From assembly GCA_018136815.1 (NCBI GenBank), contig CM030935.1, forward strand, positions 1,484,204 to 1,548,203: 64,000 bases of DNA, written 5' to 3'. The notes beneath the pieces are model-generated. The model made no database searches. It saw nothing but the letters and a program-made list of their open reading frames with translations, and had not been told where the DNA came from. Both the position numbers and the translations under genes were made by a program. Source of the DNA: Isochrysis galbana. Lineage: Eukaryota > Haptophyta > Isochrysidales > Isochrysidaceae. Shown piece after piece: positions 20,708-30,690 of the stretch (position 1 is its first letter; each line of letters begins with the position of its first letter).

Positions 20708-20845
20708 GAACGCCGCCGTCCGCTCGTCCGCTGCTTGTCGCCCCTTGCTTGTCCCTTGTTCACGTTTCCGTGTGTGCCGCTTTCTATGGGGTAACTGGAG
20801 CCTGGCGTGGCCTAGACTAATTATATGGTACTAGGGCCGGCTGCC
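20708..20845 (+). repeat. Dispersed repeat C, copy 2 (partial)
   Basis: Repeats the GAACGCCGCCGTCCGCT start and the CTGGAGCCTGGCGTGG core of copy 1, with an extra CGTCCGCT duplication near its start. Confidence 0.7.
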
Positions 20846-20911
20846 AATGCGTGGAGGCTCTCTTACTTAGAGCTCTGAGCCGCCAGTGGTCAGTATCCCC
20901 ATCCCGAAAAC

Positions 20912-20933
20912 CAGAATCTTCAGATTTTTTTTT
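20912..20933 (+). mobile_element. 22-base LINE-tail insertion with 18-bp target duplication
   Basis: CAGAATCTTCAGAT plus a T run is bracketed by two copies of TATCCCCATCCCGAAAAC (20894-20911 and 20934-20951). The insert equals the 3' tip of LINE subfamily 2 and of family B copy B2. It looks like an extreme 5'-truncated reverse transcription product. Confidence 0.8.
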
Positions 20934-20975
20934 TATCCCCATCCCGAAAACGCCTCTGGAGACTAAGGTCAATAC

Positions 20976-21681
20976 ATGCAGGAAGGCAACTCCGCTAGTG
21001 GTGTGATACGGCAGCCGGCCCCTTGTCTTGTCTTTCGGGGACAAGGCAAGCTGATTTCTCAGGCTGAGAGAGATGCGTACCCCGAGGAGCTCATCGTCCT
21101 TTGGCAACCCAAGGCTTGGGTTGATCGGCCAATTGCTATGCAATGGGTGGAGCAAGTCCTCCGGCCTTTCGTGCGCTCGGACCGTGCAGCAGGTGTCAGT
21201 GTCAATAGTCGCTATCTGCTCATCCAAGACAATTTGGACGCTCAATGCCAGCGTGATTACCTGGAAAGTCTCCGTGCTCTCGGTGTGGATGATGACAAGG
21301 TGCCCCCGAACAAGACAGATCAGGTGCAGCCGATCGACCGGGGGTTTGGGCGCATGCTGAAGGTTTACATCGGGCTAGAATGCGATGCTTGGCTAGACGA
21401 TGACGAAAACTTGGCCAAATGGGAGGGAAATCTCCTCACTGCCTCCGATCGGCGCATCCTGATCGCAAGTTGGTAGTGCAAAGCCTACAAGAAGGTGTGC
21501 GAGTCGTCAGCTGCCCGAAAGTTTTTTGAGCATGCTGGCGGGTTGCTCACGGCGGATGGCACGCGCGACGACTTAATCAAGTTGGAAGGTGTGCCTGCCG
21601 GGGAGAAATTCACTTGGGAGGATGATACTGACCTTCGGAGCGAGCCGGTTGTACCTTTATATTCGCCAGATAAAGAGGCTG
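20976..21681 (+). pseudogene. pogo/Tigger-like DDE transposase, C-terminal half (broken)
   Basis: Encodes the second half of a DDE_1-type transposase. LLIQDNLDAQ carries the second catalytic Asp (codon 21228) and PPNKTDQVQPIDRG the third (codon 21336), with 35 residues between them as in pogo-like enzymes. The first Asp and the DNA-binding part are missing upstream. An in-frame TAG at 21474 breaks the frame, which then continues (KFFEHAGGLLTADG...) until a hAT element interrupts it at 21682. The remainder follows at 22671. A related, longer N-terminal half is at 62715-64000. It is non-functional as it stands. Confidence 0.85.
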
Positions 21682-22662
21682 TAGGCCCAGGTAGAAATAT
21701 GCAGCATATGCAATTGCATATTTGGGTAGATTTGTCAGATCTGCATATGTCGACACACGTTTGCATATTTTTGCATATTTGGGTAGAAGTGGAGCGGGAG
21801 AGAGGGGAGCCCTCCCCCCTTGGTATTGGGAGAGAGGGGAGCCCCCCCCCCCTTGGTATTTAACATCACCCCCGTTGCCGGGCGTCTCGTGCCTCATGGG
21901 TGAGTGGCCCCTCTCCCTCTCCCCTCTCCCCCCTCTCTGCCTGCCCCGAAGCGCCTCCCCCCCGCCCCCCACGCGCTGAAATGTCTCGTCTCACCCCTCA
22001 GATCGCTCGCGCCGCGCTCGCGCCGCACTGCGTTGCGGGATGGGCATCCACATTGATGTGGACCATCTTGCATGATTTGCATGATGAGCTCCCTCACTAC
22101 CTTGCAGCATGTGCGGGGACAACCATAGACCAGTCTGATGTCAAGATGTTCTCGAATGCCGTTCTCGATTGGTGGGCAACTCATCATAGCTGCTTTCCAA
22201 CATGGGCTCTAGCAGCTAGGATTGCCCTTTGTCTTAGTCCTAATTCCGCGGCATGTGAGCGTGTGTTTTCATTGCTAGCACACATGTTTCCATCTGTGAG
22301 GGACAGCTCCCTTGGGGACCAAGTGTGCGCCTCTTTGATGTTGCGCTTCAATCGCAATCAGCGCCAACGGGAGCGTGGAGCGTGAGTAGCAAAGCGTGAG
22401 TGTGCTCATGTGTTAGCTTTGTGAGCATGTGAGCATGTGTGTGTGCGTGTGCTATCTACCTCTACCTACCTCAATAATGCTCTCTCTCTGTCTCTCCACT
22501 CCCATACTATTGATTGATTGGCAATTCGCACGTGTCTCGTGCCTACACATATAAAATATGTACTGCATATTTTTTGCATATTTGGGTGACGCGCTGCATA
22601 TTTTTTGCATATTTTCTCTGCATATTTGGGTAACAAAAACTGCATATTTCTACCTGGGCCTA
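21682..22662. mobile_element. hAT element inserted in the pogo-like pseudogene
   Basis: 981 bp. Terminal inverted repeats TAGGCCCAGGTAGAAATATG and complement (23 bases each) and perfect 8-bp duplications AGAGGCTG at 21674-21681 and 22663-22670. Subterminal TGCATATTTTTGCATATTTGGG-like motifs occur at both ends and probably bind transposase. It carries only the C-terminal part of a hAT transposase, so it is non-autonomous. Confidence 0.93.
21981..22385 (+). CDS. hAT transposase C-terminal dimerisation fragment
   Basis: A 134-residue frame from ATG 21981. The segment LAARIALCLSPNSAACERVFSLL, split here as LAARIALCLSPNSA and CERVFSLL, is the hAT family dimerisation signature (P-x-S...ERxFS). The N-terminal BED finger and the RNase H-like catalytic core are absent, so no catalysis is possible from this copy. 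A minus-strand relative is at 46516-46746. Confidence 0.8.
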   Translation: MSRLTPQIARAALAPHCVAGWASTLMWTILHDLHDELPHYLAACAGTTIDQSDVKMFSNAVLDWWATHHSCFPTWALAARIALCLSPNSAACERVFSLLAHMFPSVRDSSLGDQVCASLMLRFNRNQRQRERGA

Positions 22663-22670
22663 AGAGGCTG

Positions 22671-23156
22671 ATGACCCGGATACCCTCCTCATCATGGAAG
22701 ATGACGCAGATCAGCTGTTCGTTCGGTCTCGCCACCGATTCCATGGTCGAGGGTGGCACGGTCACAGCGCTCGATGATGAGGATGACGAGGATGTTGATG
22801 AGGCGACGCCGCCCGCCAATTGTGAGGCTCCACCAGGCTTTTCTCTCGTGCTGCAGGCGCCCGCACCTGCCCTTCTGAACCCCGGCACATCGCAGCACAA
22901 GACGATCGTTGGCAGGAAGATTCTCTACAATTGGCCAGTTGTAGGGTGGTGTGTGGGCACCGTGACTGTGGCCAACACTGATCGCCGGCGCAAAGTGGCG
23001 GGTGAGGTGGTGAATGCCATTGTGTACTATGAGCTAGACTGTGATGAGGGTTTGCACGTGCTCAAGGTGTGTGAGTATGGCACAGCTGATGATTGCAAGT
23101 GGGTGTTCCTGATGGAGTCTGAGAGTGTGCGTAAGGAGCCGACGTGCGAAAGCTAG
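22671..23156 (+). pseudogene. C-terminal tail of the pogo-like transposase pseudogene
   Basis: It continues the transposase after the hAT insertion: the codon split by the insertion rejoins across the duplicated target. After ~25 residues the frame must shift by one to enter a long open stretch containing an acidic run (DDEDDEDVDE), then KILYNWPVVGWCVGTVTVAN and a VNAIVYYELDCDEG segment, ending at TAG 23154. This tail resembles a small beta-rich module, but I do not recognise a named domain. Confidence 0.7.
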
Positions 23157-23245
23157 CGAAAGCGAAGATGAGTGCGAGTGAGTGAGTGTGCATGTGTGCA
23201 TGTGGCTGTATGTGTGCGCTCTCCAGCCTCCACATGAGTGTATAT

Positions 23246-24113
23246 CAGTGATGGGACGTCAGGTATCAGGTCATCAGGTTTCGCCAACCTGATACCTGAT
23301 ATCAGACCTGATATCAGCCTGATATAAGGTAGTATAATCTTAGTACGTACGTTATTGTCAGTATGTAACACTTCTAACTTATGACAACAATCAAAATCTA
23401 ACCGCACATCAGCCGACTTACGAGTACTAGTATACGTACATAGAAATGGCCTCAATTACCGCGCACGACTTTCGCGCGGCCGGATCTCCCCGACGGCAGA
23501 CCACTCGAAAGCATTGCCCTCGAGTCCGTCCGCCTCCACCGTTCCCCAGACTGTGGCCGTGGCCAGGGCGCCGTGCGGCATCGCCAGGCGGCATCGCCAT
23601 TTGACTCGGGGAGGGAGGGAGGGAGCGGTCTAGGAGCGGGCAAGAGAGGGGAGGGAGGAGAGGCAGGTGAGGGAAGGAGAGAGGGAAGGAGCGAGCGAGC
23701 ACGCGAGGGAGTGATCAAGGCAGCGAGGGAGTAAGCGAGGGAGCGAGGGAGTGAGCAGGCGGCTAGGAAGACAGTGAGACGAGTTGGGAGTGGGACGAGG
23801 GATGCGAGAAAGGCGAGGCAGGCGCGGGCGGCGAGGGGGTGAGGGATGTGAAGGAGGGAGGGAGGGGACGGGCAAGGGAGGGAGAGAGGCAAGGGAGGGA
23901 GGAGCGGGAGGAAGGAGAGAGGGAGCGAGCCGTGACCGGGACTCTCCGCGCGCCTGCTGCGTCCTCTCGTGCGTGCGTACGGAGTTTTGTTTTTGTCCGT
24001 CGGTATGAGTTTTGTTTTTGCCCCCTACCTGATACCTGATATCAGGTCGTCAGCTCCAGAGGACCTGTTATCATGGTATCAGGACCTGATATCAGCCTGA
24101 CGTCCCATCACTG
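23246..24113. mobile_element. hAT-type non-autonomous element
   Basis: 868 bp. Terminal inverted repeats CAGTGATGGGACGTCAGG and complement, flanked by perfect 8-bp GTGTATAT duplications at 23238-23245 and 24114-24121. CAGTGATGG-type ends are common in hAT elements. Subterminal CCTGATATCAG palindromes repeat at both ends. The interior (23590-23940) is a GAGGGAG-rich purine tract with no transposase. Confidence 0.9.
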
Positions 24114-24121
24114 GTGTATAT

Positions 24122-25277
24122 TAATGTTAATTGATGTTAGTTCATATTTCATGGCGTTGTGCTTTATATGTGTGTATACATATTCAAGCAGCCGAGAGCA
24201 GAAGGAAGGAAGGCGCAAAAGTATGAGTGCGAAGTGCCCCCGCGGCCCACGGCCGACGAATGGCCACTAATGACCACAATAATCGGCTGACGGCCCGCTA
24301 CACGGCGACAACGACAACTTGCTTGGCCCGCCGGCGAGCCGGCGAGGCCCGCAGCGCATGGAAGTTTTCTTGCGCTGAGTTTCTTATCCTCAGGTGGAGG
24401 CCTCTCACTTCAGCTCCATTTCTTATCGCTAGATGGCCAATTTGCTTCTAGGTTTTCTTAATGGGGGGGTTTCTTAATGGTGCACCCTTACTGTACCCAT
24501 AAAGCGTCTAGTCGGCCTTAGAAGTTCAGCGGACAAGTTCTTTTGTATGATGTACCACCAAATGTACGAACAGCGGCAAGTACAAGTAGGTGGTACAAAA
24601 AATAGTCGAACGCGAACGCAACTCAAACTTTTTGACCGTTTGAACATAGTCAACTACCTACTACTCCCTTGACCCCCAAAGTGAACACTGTGGAAAACAC
24701 TGACAATTTTCCTCGCGCGGCGCTCAACACCTCGCGGCTGTGCCGCGAACACACCCAACTCAAGGCGCGCGACAATGAACACCCGTCAACTACATACTCA
24801 CCCCCCCTAAAAAAGTGAACGCGCGTATTATTTTTACCACTTACTTGTAGCACCGAGCGGCCGACGGCGCTGAGGACCGAGTCCGACTTGCGTCTCGAGC
24901 CTTTTGAGAGGAGAGAGAGAGTCTTCCTCGAGAGGCTCGATTGATCGAGTGCAACGGATGGATTTCGATGGGAGCTGATGGAAGAGAAGAAGGGGGGGAG
25001 TGAAGAGGGAGGAGGAGGCACCGGGGCACATCCCTTCTCTCCGCCTCTCCCCTCCTCCTCCCCCTCTTCTTTTCCCTCTCCCCTCCCCCCCTCTTCCCTT
25101 CTCGCGGGTTCCCTTCTCCCCCCCCCTCCTTCCCCTCCTCCTCCCCCTGATGAGCAGTATGATGACCGCGCCCTCTCCGCCGCACCCGAGCAAGCCTCGG
25201 CCCCCCCCCCCCCCCGCCCCTTCCCGCCCCCCCCCCCCCCCCTCCCCCTCCTAACGAAGCCCGACGGATTGCCCACG
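24122..25277. other. Intergenic; low-complexity tract upstream of the plastid-protein gene
   Basis: No credible gene on either strand. Bases 24980-25255 are C/T-rich with long C runs. They produce long open frames on both strands that are compositional artefacts. The tract ends just before the ATG at 25278 and may include its promoter and 5' UTR. Confidence 0.5.
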
Positions 25278-26046
25278 ATGATGAAGACCTTCCTCGCCCT
25301 TGCCGCCTTCTGTGCCGCAGCCAGCGGTGCGCCGAGAGCGCGGTGGCGCGCAGCACGAGCAGATGGCACGGCGGCCGCACACACGCCCCTAGCGCCTCAT
25401 CACACGCCTCACCCCGCCACATTGCTCTTGCAGGCCTCCAGCTGCCTGTCAGACTGCGCGCGCCCCTCGCCACCAGGGCGTCCGTGCCCACGATGGCCAT
25501 CACCGACAAGGCAGACGCGTGTCTGAAGGACGAGTGCTCGCTCGACATGGTCCATGACCTCATTCTTGAGCTCCAGAGTGCGCACCTATACCGCCAGACC
25601 ACACATACAGACTGCAAGTGACGCAGAGCCTGCCAGAGCATCCCATCTGGGTCTCACCAATCCTATCCGTTCATATTGCCTCATCGCGCAGTGGAGGCGG
25701 AGAGACTGTCTCGCCAGGGAACGTCTACGTCGAAAGAGCAGGTTGAGACCCTGCTTATGCTTGGGCGCCTCCAGGCTCTGAATCAGAACCATCAAGCTAA
25801 TAAGAACGAGATCCAAAAGATAGTGGAGAGCCTTGGCCGCTCGTTTGGGAAGACGGAGGACTACGATTTCCCTGGGGAGGTATGTGATGCAAGCCATCAT
25901 CCCACATGCATTCACTCACCTCATGCGCATGCTTGTTTCGAACGGCTCGTTGGATGCAACCTGTGTTGAACCCAATATCTCCTTATCATTAACAGGCGCT
26001 CGGGTACACCGGCACCATCAACCGCCAAAAGAAGGGCCTCGACTGA
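25278..26046 (+). CDS. Putative plastid-targeted small protein (DUF1118-like), four exons
   Basis: Exons 25278-25326, 25434-25577, 25692-25879 and 25996-26046 join in phase to give 143 residues. Donors are GTGCGC, GTGCGC and GTATGT; acceptors all end CAG. The first 17 residues (MMKTFLALAAFCAAASG) form a signal peptide. The following Arg/Ser/Ala-rich, acid-poor stretch to VPTMA looks like a transit peptide, the bipartite layout used for secondary plastids. The mature part is helical, with a TDKADACLKDECSLDMVHDL segment, and ends FPGEALGYTGTINRQKKGLD. It resembles the small algal chloroplast proteins grouped as DUF1118, whose function is not established. Gene structure is well supported; family assignment is from memory and moderate. 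Confidence 0.65.
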
Positions 26047-26591
26047 ATATCCTGATGTTTCGGGACGGGAAGGGACGCGAGACTCACCAGCAACATTATG
26101 CTTGATTAGGCGCGGTCTTATCGAAGGCACATTGCTAAAGTCTTCAATGACTCAGAGTTTTGTGGTGCCCTTCAGAATAGTTCGCGATGGACAAACGCGC
26201 ATTGCGGAAAATGAGGCAGCGCGACTCCTCTACGATTCTCGCTCGGATCCGCGCGGCGAATGAGATGCCATCAATGGTGATTACAATCACTTGTTACTCA
26301 GGCCAGAAGTACTGGGCAGATCCATGGCCATCGCTCACCGAAAGCTCCTGCATTGCCTGAAGCTCAGTCCGTTGATCAGCATAGTTGGGCATTGGTCGCG
26401 ATGAGAGCCAGATGCTCGCGCCCCTGCATTATGCCCCGCTTGCTCTTGAGCTGTATGTTACTGCTACTGCTGAGGCGTCTGTTTCTCATCGTTGCTCTGT
26501 CGGTGATGGTGCGCAGTGAGCTGTGCCTTGTGCGTCAAATATCCATAGGCAACAGTTAGTGGCGGTATGAGACGCTGAAGTTTTTAAGATT
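26047..26591. other. 3' flank of the plastid-protein gene; no firm gene
   Basis: A plus-strand stretch at ~26120-26260 reads as plausible coding sequence (VPFRIVRDGQTRIAENEAAR), but it has stops and no recognisable homology. It may be a gene fragment cut off by the LINE insertion. Confidence 0.35.
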
Positions 26592-26628
26592 GATGGAAAT
26601 CTCCCAACTAACTTTATAGTTGGTCGCC

Positions 26629-29600
26629 ATGGAGCGCGCCGCCGCTCCCCACCTCTCCTTCGGGCCCCCCGCCGCGGGCGCCCCCCCAGTACCCATGGAG
26701 CTGTCGCTGGCGAAGCGACCGCGTCCGCCCGCAGAGGCCGAGCAGGTGAGCGCGACCCCGGTCGCGCCGCACGGCCCGTGGCCCCGGCCACACCCAACAA
26801 GGCAGCCATGCTGGCTCACCCCATGGTGGGCCACAGGCTGTAGAGCACAAAGAGCCAGCACCAAACAAGAAGAGCCACACATCCACTGGGCATGCCTTAT
26901 GGCAGAGGCCTCTCCCACCCCGGGGACGGCCGCGCTGCCTCGGCAGCGCGACCCGAGACCGGGTGGCCCTTATGGGCACAACACCAGCAGCAGGATCAAC
27001 ATGAATCAGAAGACAGACCCAGCAGCACAACAACTCACAACCTCACCCATGAACACGAACCATGATGCGCCCTTGGACGCATGCCATCTCTCCCTGCCAA
27101 TCACACCATCGGACCAAGCCACAGCCTCACCAACCCCGCTCGTCCCTGCCGCTCAGGAGCCACTCTCAGACGAAGAGCAAGGCAACTTCGAGTCAGACGC
27201 CAACTTCGAGCTATCCTTCCACCAAGAGGGGGACTACACCTTCTTGGACGCCACCGTCTACGCTGCGATTGTAGAGCTCCTTCTGGAGCTAGAAGGAGTA
27301 GACCCGGAGCCGGACTTTTGGGCCCGCTCCATCCGCGGGCCATGGCACATAGCCGTGAACGAGGACTGCGTACAACAATTCAAGGAGCGCTACGGCGACA
27401 TCACTACGCTTCGCATCAATCAGACCGACGTCTCAGTCAACATCAAGGTAGACTCGATCGACGAGAAAATCAACAAGAAAGGCTCCTCTTCTCGCAAGGC
27501 ATTATACAACGCCCTGCAAGACGTCGCGGCACACCTGGTCATCGAGGCCGAAGGCCTAGCGCAAGCGGCCCAAATTAATCTGAGCGCAATCATCTTCGCA
27601 ATCGAAAAGGTAGGGCTTACCTTCTTGAAGGGCAACCGAGAGCGTATGAAGCTCGAAGGCGGAGCCGGAACGTTCGTATCCAAGGCGGCATACTCGACCC
27701 GATGGCACCTTTATGTCTCAGCGGGTCAAGGCTCATTTCTTGACGGGAGCTTCCCCCGGAAGCTGCTGCTTCAAATCGACGGCAAAACAATCCCGGTAAA
27801 CTACGCCGTTCGGGCGTGCAAAGAGATCAGTATGCCAGCAAACATCCAGTCTCCCCATAAGCTCATGATTCACGGCAGCCTGCGTGGCTGCAAAGGCTGG
27901 CGGCCGGAGGTGGCGCAAGGCCTCCCCAACTCGTCTCGCATCTGTGAGTGCGAACAAGAGGCGGCAAAGCGCCGCGCGCGGAACGAAGCGCAACGGCTCA
28001 ACCCCCGCCCGAAATCGGCGCACGAGGCGCTAGGAAAGGGTCCCCCCAAGCAATGCGCGCGTTTCACCCAGGGGCTGTGCCTCAGGAACAAACGCGGAGT
28101 GCGCTGTAATCTCTCGCACGACGTCCCTGGAGCGTGGATCGATAACAAGTGTACGATCCGCTGCCACCTACATCCGCACAAGAAGATCCCGGGCGCCTGT
28201 TTGAACGGCCCGGCATGCCTCTTCCTCCACCCTGAGTACGTACACGCAATTGCGGCCGCGGCCAATAAACTCACGGTAGCAAGAGCGATGCCCCTACGCC
28301 CAAAACTCAAATTCGACTCCACCCTTGGATACCCAGGTGAAGGACCCATTCGCGTTGCGACGTACAACATCAACGGCACCAAGAGCGGCAAGCTAGCCGC
28401 CGTGCTATCACAAGCGCGGAAAGCGAAAATTGACGTCTTGCTCCTGCAGGAGCTGCACGCTTACGAGGACGGCTCGCACCTCCGGGCCCATAGGACAGCC
28501 GCCATGCTAGGATGGCTGTGGTTTGTCGCCCCAGGAGAGCTAGGGGACCCTGCTAGCGGAGTCGCGGTGGCGATCAGAGAAGCATCCGAACGGATAACCG
28601 CTAGGAACGAGACCCTAGAAGTAATGCTAAAAGGGAGATGCGTATCAATAAAACTAAACATAGACGACATCCAATATCGCATAATATCCGTATACCTTAG
28701 CGCGCAACCCGGCCCCCGCGGAAGGCAAATAGCCGAACTTGGCAAAAAACTGGCCACCCTTGACTTTACCCCAACCATAATCGGGGGCGACTGGAACTGT
28801 GTAGAAGACAGTACGCACGACTCCCGAAGGGTGGGAGACACGCCCTACTCCAACGCACACGGCGAAAAATGGAAGGCGCTAGCTAGGAGGCATAGACTCC
28901 AAGACGTACATCACACGATGCGACTGGGGCCGAGTGTCGGCTACACGAGAATGGCCGCCACCATTCACACGAGAATTGATCGCATCTACCACAGCAAGAG
29001 CGCAGATGCCTTTCAATGGCAGCAACACGGGCCGTGCCCGGACCTGTTTTCCGGCAAAGCCGCGTCAGACCACCTTCCCGTCCTTGCCCTTTTTGAAACG
29101 CCGGGATATAAACAGGGAAGAATCTTCGACAAGCCAATTGACCTAGGCATAATACACGAAAAAGGAGCGCTGCAGACGGTAGAACTGCTACTGCAGACCG
29201 CCAGCCGGAAGATCGGCGAGGGGGAAGACATAGAGTCCGTATGGGCCGCCACAAAAGACAACATAGCCACATTCCTTAGAGAAGAGACAACGGCGAGACT
29301 CAAACCTACTATACAATCCGAGTTGGAGCTAAAAGCCGTAAGGCTTAACATCCGTCTTGCGAGGCAAGGACCGAACGAGAGACTCACGGCGGAGCTCGCG
29401 GAAACACAAACAAAGCTAGCGGAGGAGAGGGGAAGGGTCCCGCTCAAGAATCTCCCGCTCTACCGGCAGCTCCGCCGAGAGGACTTACACTCAAAAGAAT
29501 TTTTTGCGCAACTGAAGTCCCGTAAATGGAAAGCAAGTGTTGCGGAGCTATACCGCACGGGAACATGGGACTCTCCCATACACTCACAGCACGACACGGT

Positions 29601-29935
29601 CACCACGGACAAAGAAATACGGAGAGAATTTCGCAAATACTATGTTTGGCTATACTCCCCCAAAAGCGCCCAGCGCATACCCCAATTGGAGGCGACCCTA
29701 GCCGATCGACCGCTGAGTGAGCTAGATCGTCGCCGGCTAGAGGGCGCCATAGATATAGAAGAAACTAAACGAGCTATAAGAAGCATCGGATCGGGAAAAA
29801 GTGCGGGCCCGGATGGGCTGCCGGCGGAAATCTATAAGGCACACGAAAAAACAGCGGCGCCGCTATTAACGCAACTATATAACCAAGCGCTGGTCACGGG
29901 GACACTAGCGCTAACCTTAAGAGAAGGCGACATAA
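26629..29935 (+). CDS. LINE protein, N-terminal part: CCCH fingers, AP-like endonuclease, start of RT
   Basis: It begins at ATG 26629, ~20 bases after the element's 5' end. The first ~160 residues are Pro/Ala-rich. A conserved N-terminal domain follows (FELSFHQ to TRWHLYVSA), then Cys/His clusters near 28050-28240 (CARFTQGLC...CNLSH; CHLHPHKK...CLNGPACLFLH) that resemble CCCH RNA-binding fingers. The endonuclease/exonuclease/phosphatase domain runs from ~28350 (VATYNINGT) to ~29095 (SDHLPVLAL), with LLLQELHA, GGDWNC and the SDH catalytic motif visible. RT motifs begin at ~29780 (SAGPDGLPAE). The frame is intact up to insertion A2 and resumes at 30691. Confidence 0.9.
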
Positions 29936-30690
29936 ATAATAAACCTTTTAATAGTCTCACCGCACACGCGGCCGTGGACCCTCTACTTTCTACTCACGTA
30001 GGAAAACTTTCTACACCCCCACTCCCCCGGCCCTTCTCCCCCCGCCATAAGGCGACTCCCCCCGTGCACTACTAGGGGGATAGGGGTGAAGGGCTTAGAT
30101 ATGGTCCGGTGGCCCGCGCCCCCCCCCGGTGATCATTCCCCCCCTTCCTCCTGTGTCTCCGAGTGGGCGGCGGTCTTAGCCCCGACTTATCCTATAAACA
30201 GGTGCGGGACTTACCTATTTTCCGGTGAGCGGAGCTCTCGCTCCGCCCACCCCCTTCTCCGCGCTCTCTCTCCCCTCTCTTGCAGGCACGCGCGATGGCG
30301 CGCCTGCGGCAGGCCTGCAGCTGCCTGCTGGCGACCCCTGGAGGCTCCTGGAGGCCAGCTCAGGGGGCAGAGGAGGCTGGGGCTGGGCCCTGGCCTCCCC
30401 TGCCTCTCCCTCGCTGGCGCTCCTGAGCCTCTGGGGCCCCCAATCTGCGCCTGTCTGCCTGTCGACCAGGGGGGGAGGGGGGGTTGGAGCGATGGGCTGG
30501 TCACGAGGGGCCAGGATGGGCGGATGGGGCGAGCCTGTGGGGAAGGGAGTGGGTCAGTAGGGCAGTGGCCTCCTGGCAAGCCATCAGGCGTGCCAGGAGG
30601 ATGGGTGGTTCCTCCCCCATGGCAGGGGAGGAGTGGAGAGAGGGGGGGGCTCGTGCCCCCCCATGGGTCAACCAAGTATAAACTTAGTTG
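29936..30690 (-). mobile_element. Non-autonomous retroelement, family A, copy A2 (complete)
   Basis: 755 bp with 19-bp duplications (TTAAGAGAAGGCGACATAA) at 29917-29935 and 30691-30709. On the minus strand it opens with the AACTAAGT-type hairpin and ends ACTATTAAAAGGTTTATTAT, close to the 3' tip of the LINE it interrupts. Its body matches A1 and A3 almost throughout. It contains no coding sequence. Confidence 0.93.

Noticed and set aside
24834..25641. Large minus-strand frames opposite the plastid-protein gene
   Set aside because: They arise from C/G runs and antisense of real exons; no domain, and the plus-strand exon model explains the conserved sequence.
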